This document shows positions 28,211 through 36,857 of a DNA stretch of 64,000 bases, one piece after another. Each line of letters opens with the position of its first letter. The first letter of the stretch is position 1. The position numbers and the translations under genes are program-made. The stretch is from Stenotrophomonas rhizophila. Its GTDB lineage: Bacteria; Pseudomonadota; Gammaproteobacteria; Xanthomonadales; Xanthomonadaceae. The notes beneath the pieces are model-generated. The model saw only the letters and a list, made by a program, of their open reading frames with translations. It was not told the DNA's origin and did no database searches. The DNA lies in contig NZ_RJKV01000001.1 in the NCBI RefSeq assembly GCF_003751305.1, forward strand, positions 1 through 64,000. The letters run 5' to 3'.

Positions 28211-30412
28211 ATGACCCTGCGCCTTTTCCCCGTGTCTTTCCTTGTCGCCCTGCTGGTGGGCTGCACCACCGTGCCCGCGCCGGAGGTGCGCCGCGATGCG
28301 GTCCTCGACAGCCACCAGGTGGTCGCCGGTGACGGCTCCCACGCAGGCGTCGATGCCGAGCCACTGGGAACCAGCGGTGCACCGCAGGCGGTGATCCGCC
28401 GCGGCACCGGCACGATGATCAACCGCAGTGCCGCCGCCGCGCCGCAGCCGTCGCTGGGCAATGCCTCCACCGGCAATGCGACCTTCAACTTCGAAGGCGA
28501 ATCGGTGCACGCCGTGGTCAAGGCGATCCTCGGCGACTTCCTGGGCCAGAACTACGTGATCGCACCGGGCGTGCAGGGCACCGTAACCCTGGCCACGCCC
28601 AAGCCGGTGTCCTCGGCGCAGGCCTTGAACCTGCTGGAAATGGTGCTGGGCTGGAACAACGCGCGCATGGTCTACAGCGCAGGCCGCTACAACATCGTGG
28701 CAGCCGATCAGGCGCTGGCTGGCACCGTGTCCCCCAGCACCGCCTCGCCGGCCAATGCGCGTGGCTTCGAAGTGCGCGTGGTGCCGCTGCAGTACATCTC
28801 CGCCACCGAGATGAAGAAAGTGCTGGAGCCGTACGCGCGCCCGAACGCGATCGTCAACGTCGACAACGGCCGCAACGTGATCACCCTCGGCGGTACCCGC
28901 AGCGAACTGGAGAACTACCTGCGCACTGTCGAGATCTTTGACGTGGACTGGCTCTCGGGCATGTCCGTGGGCGTGTTCCCGATCCAGTCCGGCAAGGCCG
29001 AGCAGGTGGCCGCCGATCTGGAGAAGGTGTTCGGCGAGGAGAGCAAGACCCCCAGTGCCGGCATGTTCCGCTTCCTGCCGCTGGAGAATGCCAACGCGGT
29101 ACTGGTGATCACCCCGCAGGCGCGTTACCTCGACCAGATCCAGCAGTGGCTGGACCGCATCGATACCGCCGGTGGCAACGCGCGGCTGTTCTCCTACGAG
29201 CTGCGCTACGTCAAGGCCAAGGACCTGGCCGAGCGCCTGGCCGAGGCCTTCGCCAACGAGAATGGCCGCAGCGGTCGTGGCAGCAGTTCGCTGGCGCCGG
29301 GCGCGTCGCCGATGGACCTCGGCAGCCGCGATGGCAACAGCAACAGCAACAACAATTTCTCCAACACGGGCAGCAGCAACGGCAGCAGCCGCGGCGGGTT
29401 GGGCGATGGCACGATGAACCTGCCGCAGCGCCAGTCCGGCAACGCCAGCTTCAGCCTGGAAGTGCAGGGCGATACGGTCGGCGTGTCGGCGGTGGAAGAA
29501 ACCAACACCTTGCTGGTGCGCTCCACCCCACAGGCTTGGCGCTCCATCCGCGAAGTGATCGAAAAGCTCGACGTGATGCCGATGCAGGTCCACATCGAAG
29601 CGCAGGTGGCCGAGGTCGCGCTGACCGGCGATCTCAGCTATGGCGTGAACTGGTTCTTCGAGCAGGCCGTGGCCACCGGCAAGACCGAGAGCGGGATCGA
29701 CCTGCCCAGCGCGCTTGGCCGTTCTATCTGGGGCAGTATTTCCGGCACCGTCGGCGATGGTGGCGTGGGCTGGACCTTCCTCGGCAAGAATGCCGCCGCG
29801 GTGGTCAGCGCGCTGGACAAGGTCAGCAACCTGCGCCTGCTGCAGACCCCCTCGCTGTTCGTGCGCAACAACGCCGAAGCCACCCTCAACGTGGGCACCC
29901 AGATTCCGATCAACTCGGTGTCGGTCAATACCGGCGTGGGCGGCGACAACACCTACAGCCAGGTCCAGTACCTGGATACCGGCGTGATCCTCAAAGTGCG
30001 CCCGCGGATCACCCGCGATGGCGTGGTGTTCCTGGACATCGTGCAGGAGGTCAGCTCGGCCGGCGCGATCCCCAGCGGCTGCGACCCGACCCGCACCACC
30101 TGCAACCCGCCGATCAATACCCGCAAGATATCCACCGAAGCGGCGGTGCAGAGCGGTGACACCATCATGCTCGCCGGCCTGATCACCAATTCCGATGACG
30201 ATGGCGCCAATGGCGTGCCTGGCTTGAGCCGGATCCCTGTCATCGGCGCGCTGTTTGGCAGCAAGACAAAGAAATCCGGGCGCTCCGAAGTGATCGTGCT
30301 GCTGACCCCGACCATCGTGCGCAACGCGCAGGAGTCGCGCAACCTGACCGACGAATACAGCAGCCGCTTCCGTGCGATGGAGCCGTTCCCCGAGCCCAAG
30401 GCCAAGCGCTGA
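28211..30412 (+). CDS. xpsD: Type II secretion outer-membrane secretin XpsD (GspD)
   Basis: Outer-membrane gate of the type II system (733 residues). It is a lipoprotein: the signal ends LLVGC with C18. N0 to N3 domains run from about 90 to 450 and contain a low-complexity Ser/Asn/Gly insert (about 360-405). The secretin barrel lies at about 460-700 with the family signature near VPGLSRIPVIGALFGSKTKKSGRSEVIVLLTPTIV. The lipobox means it probably self-targets or uses a lipoprotein route, since no pilotin gene is seen here. It closes the xps operon and is followed by a hairpin at 30423. Confidence 0.95.
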   Translation: MTLRLFPVSFLVALLVGCTTVPAPEVRRDAVLDSHQVVAGDGSHAGVDAEPLGTSGAPQAVIRRGTGTMINRSAAAAPQPSLGNASTGNATFNFEGESVHAVVKAILGDFLGQNYVIAPGVQGTVTLATPKPVSSAQALNLLEMVLGWNNARMVYSAGRYNIVAADQALAGTVSPSTASPANARGFEVRVVPLQYISATEMKKVLEPYARPNAIVNVDNGRNVITLGGTRSELENYLRTVEIFDVDWLSGMSVGVFPIQSGKAEQVAADLEKVFGEESKTPSAGMFRFLPLENANAVLVITPQARYLDQIQQWLDRIDTAGGNARLFSYELRYVKAKDLAERLAEAFANENGRSGRGSSSLAPGASPMDLGSRDGNSNSNNNFSNTGSSNGSSRGGLGDGTMNLPQRQSGNASFSLEVQGDTVGVSAVEETNTLLVRSTPQAWRSIREVIEKLDVMPMQVHIEAQVAEVALTGDLSYGVNWFFEQAVATGKTESGIDLPSALGRSIWGSISGTVGDGGVGWTFLGKNAAAVVSALDKVSNLRLLQTPSLFVRNNAEATLNVGTQIPINSVSVNTGVGGDNTYSQVQYLDTGVILKVRPRITRDGVVFLDIVQEVSSAGAIPSGCDPTRTTCNPPINTRKISTEAAVQSGDTIMLAGLITNSDDDGANGVPGLSRIPVIGALFGSKTKKSGRSEVIVLLTPTIVRNAQESRNLTDEYSSRFRAMEPFPEPKAKR

Positions 30413-30422
30413 GCGATGCCAA

Positions 30423-30445
30423 GCCCCTGCTGTCATCGCAGGGGC
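30423..30445 (+). terminator. Probable terminator after xpsD
   Basis: GCCCCTGC and GCAGGGGC form a perfect 8-bp stem with a 7-nt loop, 10 bp after the xpsD stop. The following CGATCTTGTT is only modestly U-rich, so termination may be partial. Confidence 0.6.
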
Positions 30446-30527
30446 CGATCTTGTTACGCTGGCCGCGCCCAGGGGAGCCCGCGATGAGACAGCGACACGG
30501 CGAAGACGGCAGCACGCAGAGGTCCGC

Positions 30528-31394
30528 ATGAGCACGGTCATCCTGCTGCCGATCGGGGTCGACGATGCCGCGCTGGACCGCTGCCTGGCCGCGCTCGATG
30601 CCGGCACCGCTGCGGGCACCGCGATCTGGCTGGCCGACGATGGCCAGGCCGGCCCGCGCGCCCAGGCCGTGATCGAACATTGGCTTGCACAGACGCCGCT
30701 GCAGGCCGAGTACACCCGCCGTGCCCGCGCGATCGGCGAAGTCGCCCATCTGGATGAAATGCTCGCGGCATGTACCGGCGCCGACGTGGTGGTGCTCGCC
30801 CCGGATGCGATCCCGGCACCGGGCTGGTTGCAGCAGCTGGAGGCGTGCCTGGCCCGCGATGCCTCGATCGGCTCGGCCACGCCGTGGTGCAACGCCGGTG
30901 AGACGGCCGCCTGGCCGCGCCTGGGCGAGATCAATCCGCTGCCCGACGACCTTGATCTGGCCCCGCTGGCCCAGGCCTGTGCGGTGATGCCGCCATTGCA
31001 TCCCGAACTGCCGTCTGCGGTGACCCACGCGGTGCTGTTGCGTGGCAATGCCCGACGCAAGGCCGGTGGGCTGGACATGCACAGCTACGCGTCGTGGAAT
31101 GCGGCGCTGATCGACCTCAGCCTGCGCATGGCCGGGCTCGGTTGGCGCAACGCACTGTGCGAGACCGCCTTCGTCGCCCGCGTGGCCGAAGGCGTGACCG
31201 GCGAGGGTGACATGGAGGCGTTGGCGACGCGCTGGCCGGCCTGGCCGCCGCGACTGGCCGGCTTTCTGATGGCCGATCCACTGCAGCAGGCGCGCCACGA
31301 TCTGCAGCAGCACCACCGGCAGGCGATAATGCCCAGGGCGCAGGGCGATCTGTTCGCGCCCCCTGTCATTGCCGCCCCGGAGTCCCCCGTTTGA
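30528..31394 (+). CDS. Putative GT-A type glycosyltransferase
   Basis: A 288-residue protein resembling the N-terminal half of family 2 glycosyltransferases. It shows a Rossmann-like start (STVILLPIGVDDAALDRCLAAL), an early acidic LADDG, and ADVVVLAPDAIPAPGWLQQLEACL at the position where GT2 proteins hold their DxD region. The classical DxD itself is not clear, so activity is uncertain. The last four bases overlap the next glycosyltransferase (TTGA), so the pair are co-translated. Substrate and pathway are unknown; a role in surface glycan or glycoprotein modification is a guess. Confidence 0.6.
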   Translation: MSTVILLPIGVDDAALDRCLAALDAGTAAGTAIWLADDGQAGPRAQAVIEHWLAQTPLQAEYTRRARAIGEVAHLDEMLAACTGADVVVLAPDAIPAPGWLQQLEACLARDASIGSATPWCNAGETAAWPRLGEINPLPDDLDLAPLAQACAVMPPLHPELPSAVTHAVLLRGNARRKAGGLDMHSYASWNAALIDLSLRMAGLGWRNALCETAFVARVAEGVTGEGDMEALATRWPAWPPRLAGFLMADPLQQARHDLQQHHRQAIMPRAQGDLFAPPVIAAPESPV

Positions 31395-32227
31395 GCCCTG
31401 CCATCGCCGCCATCATCGTCAGCTACCAGAGCGCCAGCACGCTGGACGCCTGCCTGCTGCGCCTGCGCGAGGCGCGCGACATCGCCGAAATCCGCGTGGT
31501 CGACAACGACTCCACCGACGGCACCCTTGAGATCGTGCAGCGCCATGCCAGCGCCGATCCGCGGGTCCGCTTCATCGCCAACCCGGACAATCCGGGCTTT
31601 GCCGCGGCCAACAACCAGGGCGTGGCCGACAGCCACGCACCCTGGCTGGCCTTCATCAACCCCGACCTGATGGTCGGCCCCGAGACCCTGGCCCAACTGC
31701 GCGAACGCGCGCTGCCGCTGGGCGATTGTCTGCTGGGGGTCGAGCAGGTGGACGAAGACGGTCGCCCTGACGCCGCGGTGCGCCGCCGTGATCCGGAGTT
31801 CGCCGCGATGTTGCGCAACCCCGGGCAGGGCGGAAAACTGGCCATCCCGGTCGACCGCAGCCAGCCGCTGCAGGTGGTGCCGGCCCTGTCCGGCGCATTG
31901 CTGTTGATGCCGCGCGCCCTGTTCGACCGGATCGGTGGGTGGGATGCGGGCTACCGCCTGCACGCCGAGGATCTGGACCTGTGCCGGCGCGCACGCGAGG
32001 CCGGCGCGGTGATCGCCATCGCCAACGACCTGCAGGTCACCCATGTACGCGGTGTCTCCAGCCGCTCACGGCCGTTCTTCGTGGAGTGGCACAAGCACCG
32101 CGGGCTGTGGCGGTACTTCCGCAAATTCGAGGCGCCGCAACGTGCCTTTCCGGTGCGCTGCGCCGTGTGGGGCGCGATCTGGGCGCATGCGCTGGCGCAG
32201 GTCCCGCGGCTGTTGCGTCGCCGGTAG
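31391..32227 (+). CDS. Family 2 glycosyltransferase (rhamnosyltransferase-like)
   Basis: A 278-residue GT2 enzyme of the WbbL/rhamnosyltransferase type. It transfers a nucleotide-sugar-derived residue, acting at the cytoplasmic face. Visible motifs are AAIIVSYQSASTLDACL, VVDNDSTDGT, the nucleotide-binding FAAANNQG, the INPDL motif (DxD equivalent) and the ALLLMPRALFDRIGGWD... EDLDLCRRAR acceptor-side block. The TTG start overlaps the previous stop. A basic C-terminus (RVRLLRRR-like) ends the protein. The acceptor and donor cannot be deduced. Confidence 0.85.
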   Translation: MSPAIAAIIVSYQSASTLDACLLRLREARDIAEIRVVDNDSTDGTLEIVQRHASADPRVRFIANPDNPGFAAANNQGVADSHAPWLAFINPDLMVGPETLAQLRERALPLGDCLLGVEQVDEDGRPDAAVRRRDPEFAAMLRNPGQGGKLAIPVDRSQPLQVVPALSGALLLMPRALFDRIGGWDAGYRLHAEDLDLCRRAREAGAVIAIANDLQVTHVRGVSSRSRPFFVEWHKHRGLWRYFRKFEAPQRAFPVRCAVWGAIWAHALAQVPRLLRRR

Positions 32228-32285
32228 TCCCGCCCCGTCAATCCCCCATCAGGGGAGAGCGCTGGCGTGAACGCTGCCCGCCGCG

Positions 32286-32310
32286 GTAGCGGCCGACCGT
32301 TGGTCGGTGC
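32286..32310 (+). repeat. SMAG-like REP hairpin upstream of pncB
   Basis: GTAG is followed by CCGACC-GTT-GGTCGG, the stem-loop form of Stenotrophomonas GTAG repeats. It lies in the 109-bp gap between the glycosyltransferase and pncB. The other copies are at 46077 and 47445. Confidence 0.75.
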
Positions 32311-32336
32311 CTGATGGCGGGCGCATAATCCCCGGC

Positions 32337-33515
32337 ATGATCATCCAGTCCCTGCTCGACACCGACCTGTACAAGTTCACCATGATGCAGGCGGTGCTGC
32401 ATCAGTACCCCGGCGCGCAGGTGCAGTACCGGTTCAAGTGCCGGACCCCGGGCATCGACCTGGCGCAGTTCATCGACCAGATCAACGCCGAGATCGACCA
32501 CCTGTGCAGCCTGCGCTTCAGCGCCGAAGAGCTGGATTACGTGCGTGGCCTGCGCTTCGTCAAACCGGATTTCGCCGATTTCCTCGGTCTGTTCCACCTG
32601 GACCGCAAGTACATCGCGCTGCGCCCCTCGACCACCGTGCCCGGTGAGATCGATCTGGACATCACCGGGCCGTGGCTGCACACCATCCTGTTCGAAGTCC
32701 CGCTGCTGGCGATCATCAACGAGGTCTGGTTCCGCAACACCACCGACTCGGATTTCAGCGAGGGCGAGCGCCGCCTGCAGGCCAAGACCGCGCTGCTGCG
32801 CGATACCCCCGGCTTCGAACTGTGCCGGATCGCCGATTACGGCAGCCGCCGCCGTTACTCGCGCGAGTGGCACGGGCGGATGCTGCCGATGCTGCGCGAT
32901 GCGCTCGGTGCGCAGTTCGTGGGCACCAGCAACGTGCACTTCGCCCGGCTGTACGGCATGACCCCGCACGGCACGATGGCCCATGAGTACCTGCAGGCGT
33001 TCCAGGCACTCGGCCCGCGCCTGCGTGACTCGCAGGTGGCCGCGCTGGAATCCTGGGCGCGCGAGTACCGCGGCGACCTCGGGATCGCGCTGTCGGACGT
33101 GGTCGGTCTGGAGGCCTTCCTGCGCGACTTCGACATGTACTTCTGCAAACTGTTCGACGGCGTCCGCCACGATTCCGGGGATCCCTTCACCTGGGGCGAT
33201 CGCATGCTGGCGCACTTCGAAAGCCGTCGGGTGGATCCACGCAGCAAGGTGCTGGTCTTCAGCGACGGGCTCAACATCGAAAAGGTGATGCAGCTGTTCG
33301 ATTACTTCCGCGGCCGCTGCCAGGTGGCCTTCGGAGTCGGCACGCACCTGACCAATGACCTGGGCCCGACCCCGCTCAACATCGTCATCAAGATGGTCCG
33401 CTGCAACGGCCAGCCGGTCGCCAAGCTGAGTGATTCACCCGGCAAGAGCATGTGCGACGACCCGGGCTATCTGGCGTATCTGCGCCAGGTCTTCGAGCTG
33501 CCCGCCGAGGGTTGA
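32337..33515 (+). CDS. pncB: Nicotinate phosphoribosyltransferase
   Basis: Converts nicotinate and PRPP to nicotinate mononucleotide, coupled to ATP hydrolysis, in the NAD salvage pathway (392 residues, normal length). N-terminal [26 protein letters not shown] is the family signature. The phosphohistidine loop is [11 protein letters not shown] with H211, and the PRPP-binding region includes [16 protein letters not shown] and [10 protein letters not shown]. The ATG at 32337 fits the family N-terminus; an upstream in-frame start is not supported. It appears to be a single-gene unit. Confidence 0.95.
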   Translation: MIIQSLLDTDLYKFTMMQAVLHQYPGAQVQYRFKCRTPGIDLAQFIDQINAEIDHLCSLRFSAEELDYVRGLRFVKPDFADFLGLFHLDRKYIALRPSTTVPGEIDLDITGPWLHTILFEVPLLAIINEVWFRNTTDSDFSEGERRLQAKTALLRDTPGFELCRIADYGSRRRYSREWHGRMLPMLRDALGAQFVGTSNVHFARLYGMTPHGTMAHEYLQAFQALGPRLRDSQVAALESWAREYRGDLGIALSDVVGLEAFLRDFDMYFCKLFDGVRHDSGDPFTWGDRMLAHFESRRVDPRSKVLVFSDGLNIEKVMQLFDYFRGRCQVAFGVGTHLTNDLGPTPLNIVIKMVRCNGQPVAKLSDSPGKSMCDDPGYLAYLRQVFELPAEG

Positions 33516-33747
33516 GCAGTGCACCGGCGCGGCAATGGCTGCCGCCGGACACCCGTCAACCCCGATTCCGTTCAGCCCGGCCGGGGCAGGTGACGCTGCG
33601 CGTCAGGAAGCGACGCGGCGCGCTCGCTATGCAGGAAAGCCAGATGTGCCACAATAATATGAGGCGCAGTTCACACTTTTGACCGACATCGATGCCGGTA
33701 ATTGCCCGTACGCCGCCTCCGCATCGTGGTTCGTCTAGGCTTCCCGG

Positions 33748-34206
33748 ATGAATGCATCAGCACCACTCGATTACTACCGTACCCACGCCTGCTCTCGCCA
33801 GTGGCGCGGCTTCCTGCTGGCGCTCTGCGAAGAGTTCGACAGTGCGTTGCCCGATGCCGAGCTGGCGCGCTTGATGGCGCGGATCGGTGAACGCTTCGGC
33901 CGTGCCCATGCACTGCCGGCGGCAGCGACCCTGGAGGAACTGCAGGACGCCGCCAACGCGGTGTGGTCCTCTGCCGAGTGGGGCCAGGTGGCGTTCGAGG
34001 AATTGCCGGAACAGGTTCACATTCACCATGCCGCCTCGCCGTTGTCGGCGGTACTCGGCGGCCGCGTCGGGTGGGATACTGGTTTTCTGGAAGGTGTCTA
34101 CCGGCAATGGTTCCGCGCCGCCGGGATGGTGTCGGTACTGGATGTCCGGCACCTGCAAAGCGACAACCCGGATGTAGCGACATACACGCTGTCGCGTGTG
34201 TTCTGA
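33748..34206 (+). CDS. bcsD: Cellulose synthase subunit BcsD
   Basis: Periplasmic accessory subunit of bacterial cellulose synthase (152 residues, as in Komagataeibacter AcsD), an octamer that helps guide glucan chains into ordered fibrils. Family features are the N-terminal WRGFLLALCEEFDS, the middle LEELQDAANAVWSSAEWGQVAFEELPEQVHIHH and the conserved LGWxTGFLEGVYRQWF-like block near the C-terminus. No signal peptide is visible, as is usual in the family. It is the first gene of the bcs cluster; an AT-rich TAATAT stretch at about 33655-33660 may be part of its promoter. BcsD marks type I cellulose operons. Confidence 0.85.
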   Translation: MNASAPLDYYRTHACSRQWRGFLLALCEEFDSALPDAELARLMARIGERFGRAHALPAAATLEELQDAANAVWSSAEWGQVAFEELPEQVHIHHAASPLSAVLGGRVGWDTGFLEGVYRQWFRAAGMVSVLDVRHLQSDNPDVATYTLSRVF

Positions 34207-34232
34207 ATCTCTCTCCCCCCTTTGATGGTGCC

Positions 34233-34607
34233 ATGAGCAAGCTTCTGCAACATGCCGATACAGAGAGCCACGACGATGACGTGGCCGGCCTCTTCAACCG
34301 CTTGGGCGGCCGCGATGACACGCGTGCCTACCAGGATTTCTCCCACAGCCGGGCACGCGCCAGCACACCGGCCCGACCGCGCGATGAGGCGCCGCCGCCG
34401 CTTCCGGCCGCGAGCCTGACCCCGGTCGTGAGCGCCGCGCCGGTCAGTGCCGCGGCGATCGCACCGGTCCAGGCCGCTTCGGTGGAGACACCGGCACCGG
34501 CTACGCCGGCACGGAGCACACCGCTGGAACAGCTGTTCCAGCGCCTGGCCGGTGCGCGTAGCGCGACGCCGGAGCACAGTCCGCTGAGCCGGCTGCGCGG
34601 GGCGTGA
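34233..34607 (+). CDS. bcsP: Small cellulose biosynthesis protein BcsP-like
   Basis: A 124-residue, partly disordered protein. The N-terminal block DDVAGLFNRLGGRDDTRAYQDF matches the short conserved part of BcsP-type proteins found in many bcs operons. The rest is Ala/Pro-rich with a Ser/Thr bias and a C-terminal amphipathic stretch TPLEQLFQRLAGARSA. Its role is poorly known; some relatives affect cellulose yield with BcsQ, but no bcsQ is in this cluster. The ATG at 34233 lies 26 bp after the bcsD stop. Confidence 0.7.
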   Translation: MSKLLQHADTESHDDDVAGLFNRLGGRDDTRAYQDFSHSRARASTPARPRDEAPPPLPAASLTPVVSAAPVSAAAIAPVQAASVETPAPATPARSTPLEQLFQRLAGARSATPEHSPLSRLRGA

Positions 34608-34706
34608 AACGTAGTCGGTGATCGATCGCCGCGCCCTCCGGGGTGGGGCGGGAGTGCCGGCTGATGCAAGGGGATGCCGCGCTCTGCGGCCGTGTTGGGG
34701 AACATC

Positions 34707-36857
34707 ATGAGCAAAACTTCCACCCCGAGAGGGGATGCCGTTCTGGCCCGCTTGGCGCTGCTTGCGCTGGTGGTCGGCGGCGCCATGCTGCTGGCCTTCG
34801 TGATCACCGTGCCCATGGAGATCGGTCAGCAGTTCCTGTTCTCTGCGGTGGTGTTCCTGATCGCCCTGTGCCTGCGCAACCGCGAAAGCCGGTTGATCCC
34901 GCTGGTGTTGATGGGTCTGTCGTTGGTGATGTCCACGCGCTACATGTACTGGCGCCTGACCGACACCATGGGCATGAGCAGCTTCGTCGATCTCACCCTG
35001 GGGCTGGGCCTGGTGGCCGCCGAGGTGTACTCGTTCATCGTGCTGGTGCTGGGCTACTTCCAGGTGGCCTGGCCGCTGCATCGCAAGCCGATGCCGCTGC
35101 CGGAAGATCAGTCGCTGTGGCCCACCGTGGATGTGCTCATCCCGACCTACAACGAGCCGCTGTCGGTGGTGCGTACCACCGTGCTGGCCGCCACCGTGCT
35201 GGACTGGCCGGCCGACAAGCTCAACATCTACCTGCTTGATGACGGCCGCCGCGAGGAATTCCGCGAATTCTGCGAAGAGATCGGGGTGAAGTACATCACC
35301 CGTACCAACAACAATCACGCCAAGGCCGGCAACATCAATGCGGCGTTGAAGAAGACCAGCGGCGAGTACGTGGCGATCTTCGATTGCGACCACATGCCGA
35401 CCCGCTCGTTCCTGCAGATGTCGATGGGCTGGTTCCTGTTCGACGAGAAGATGGCCGTGGTGCAGACGCCCCATTACTTCTTCTCGGCCGATCCGTTCGA
35501 GCGCAACCTGGGCAACTTCGGGCGGGTGCCCAACGAAGGCGAGCTGTTCTACGGCCTGCTGCAGGATGGCAACGACCAGTGGAACGCGACCTTCTTCTGT
35601 GGCTCCTGCGCGGTGATCAAGCGCGGACCGCTGGAGGAAGTCGGTGGCGTGGCCGTCGAAACCGTCACCGAGGATGCGCACACCGCGATCCGTCTGCACC
35701 GTGCCGGGTATCGCAGCGCCTACATCCCGGTGCCGCAGGCGGCCGGCCTGGCCACCGAGAGCCTGTCGGCGCACGTTGGCCAGCGCATCCGCTGGGCCCG
35801 TGGCATGGCGCAGATCCTGCGGGTGGACAACCCCATGTTCGCCAAGGGGCTGAGCCTGATGCAGCGCATCTGCTACACCAACGCGATGCTGCATTTCTTC
35901 TATGGCCTGCCACGGATCATCTTCCTGACCGCACCGCTGGCCTTCCTGTTCTTCGGCGCCCACGTCATCCACGCCTCGGCGCTGATGATCCTGGCCTACG
36001 CGCTGCCGCACATCGTGATGGCCAACCTGACCAACCTGCGCGTGCAGGGCAAGCATCGCCATCTGCTGTGGAACGAGGTCTACGAGACCACCCTGGCCTG
36101 GTACATCCTGCGCCCGACCCTGATGGCGGTGATCAACCCCAAGCTGGGCAAGTTCAACGTGACGGCCAAGGGCGGGCTGGTCCAGCGCAGCTATTTCGAT
36201 GCGCAGATCGCCCGCCCGTATCTGCTGCTGCTGTTGTTGAACCTGCTGGGCGTGGTGGCCGGCATCGTGCGGATGGTGATGGCCGATACCAGCGGCGAGG
36301 TCAATACGATCTGGTTGAACCTGGGTTGGACCGTCTACAACATGATCATGCTGGGCGCGGTGATCGCCACCTCCAGCGAACAGCGCCAGATCCGCCGCTC
36401 GCACCGCGTGCCGCTCAACATGCGCGCTGTATTGCACCTGCCCGATGGCCAGGCACTGCCGTGCCGCACGCTGAACTTTTCCACCGGTGGCATGGCGCTG
36501 CGGCTGGACCAGTCCCAGCCCGTGCAGCCGGGTACGTACGTGGAGGTCGAACTGGCCCATCGCCAGCGCAGCGAGCGCCTGCCGGCCGAAGTGCGGCATG
36601 ACCGTGACGACCAGGGCATCAGCATCCAGTTCGGCGAGCTGACCCTGGAGCAGGAACGCTGGCTGGTCACCTCCACCTTCGCCCGTGCCGACATCTGGGT
36701 GAAGCTGTGGGGTCGCCATGACCGCGACACGTTCCTGCGTTCCACCACCGACGTCCTCAAGGCCAGCATGCGCGGCTTCCACCGCCTGGGCCAGTTCGTT
36801 CTTGCGGGGGGCCGCAACGACGGTCCCACCCCGCCGCGCACCGGAGATTCCGCATGA
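34707..36857 (+). CDS. bcsA: Cellulose synthase catalytic subunit BcsA
   Basis: Inner-membrane processive glucosyltransferase that polymerises UDP-glucose into cellulose and threads the chain through the membrane (716 residues). N-terminal membrane segments precede the GT2 core, with IPTYNE, LLDDG, DCDHMP (DxD), ATFFCGSC, VTEDAHT (general base Asp) and the QxxRW motif QRIRWARG. Several membrane segments follow, then a PilZ domain (about 555-660) with RxxxR in RRSHRVPL and the NFSTGG motif, showing allosteric activation by cyclic di-GMP. The ATG at 34707 has a GGGGAA site and fits the family; an upstream in-frame ATG adds 11 residues. It overlaps bcsB as ATGA. Confidence 0.96.
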   Translation: MSKTSTPRGDAVLARLALLALVVGGAMLLAFVITVPMEIGQQFLFSAVVFLIALCLRNRESRLIPLVLMGLSLVMSTRYMYWRLTDTMGMSSFVDLTLGLGLVAAEVYSFIVLVLGYFQVAWPLHRKPMPLPEDQSLWPTVDVLIPTYNEPLSVVRTTVLAATVLDWPADKLNIYLLDDGRREEFREFCEEIGVKYITRTNNNHAKAGNINAALKKTSGEYVAIFDCDHMPTRSFLQMSMGWFLFDEKMAVVQTPHYFFSADPFERNLGNFGRVPNEGELFYGLLQDGNDQWNATFFCGSCAVIKRGPLEEVGGVAVETVTEDAHTAIRLHRAGYRSAYIPVPQAAGLATESLSAHVGQRIRWARGMAQILRVDNPMFAKGLSLMQRICYTNAMLHFFYGLPRIIFLTAPLAFLFFGAHVIHASALMILAYALPHIVMANLTNLRVQGKHRHLLWNEVYETTLAWYILRPTLMAVINPKLGKFNVTAKGGLVQRSYFDAQIARPYLLLLLLNLLGVVAGIVRMVMADTSGEVNTIWLNLGWTVYNMIMLGAVIATSSEQRQIRRSHRVPLNMRAVLHLPDGQALPCRTLNFSTGGMALRLDQSQPVQPGTYVEVELAHRQRSERLPAEVRHDRDDQGISIQFGELTLEQERWLVTSTFARADIWVKLWGRHDRDTFLRSTTDVLKASMRGFHRLGQFVLAGGRNDGPTPPRTGDSA

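Noticed and set aside
30372..31394. A longer start for the first glycosyltransferase
   Set aside because: The upstream part lies inside the xpsD coding region in another frame, and the ATG at 30528 opens the conserved part.
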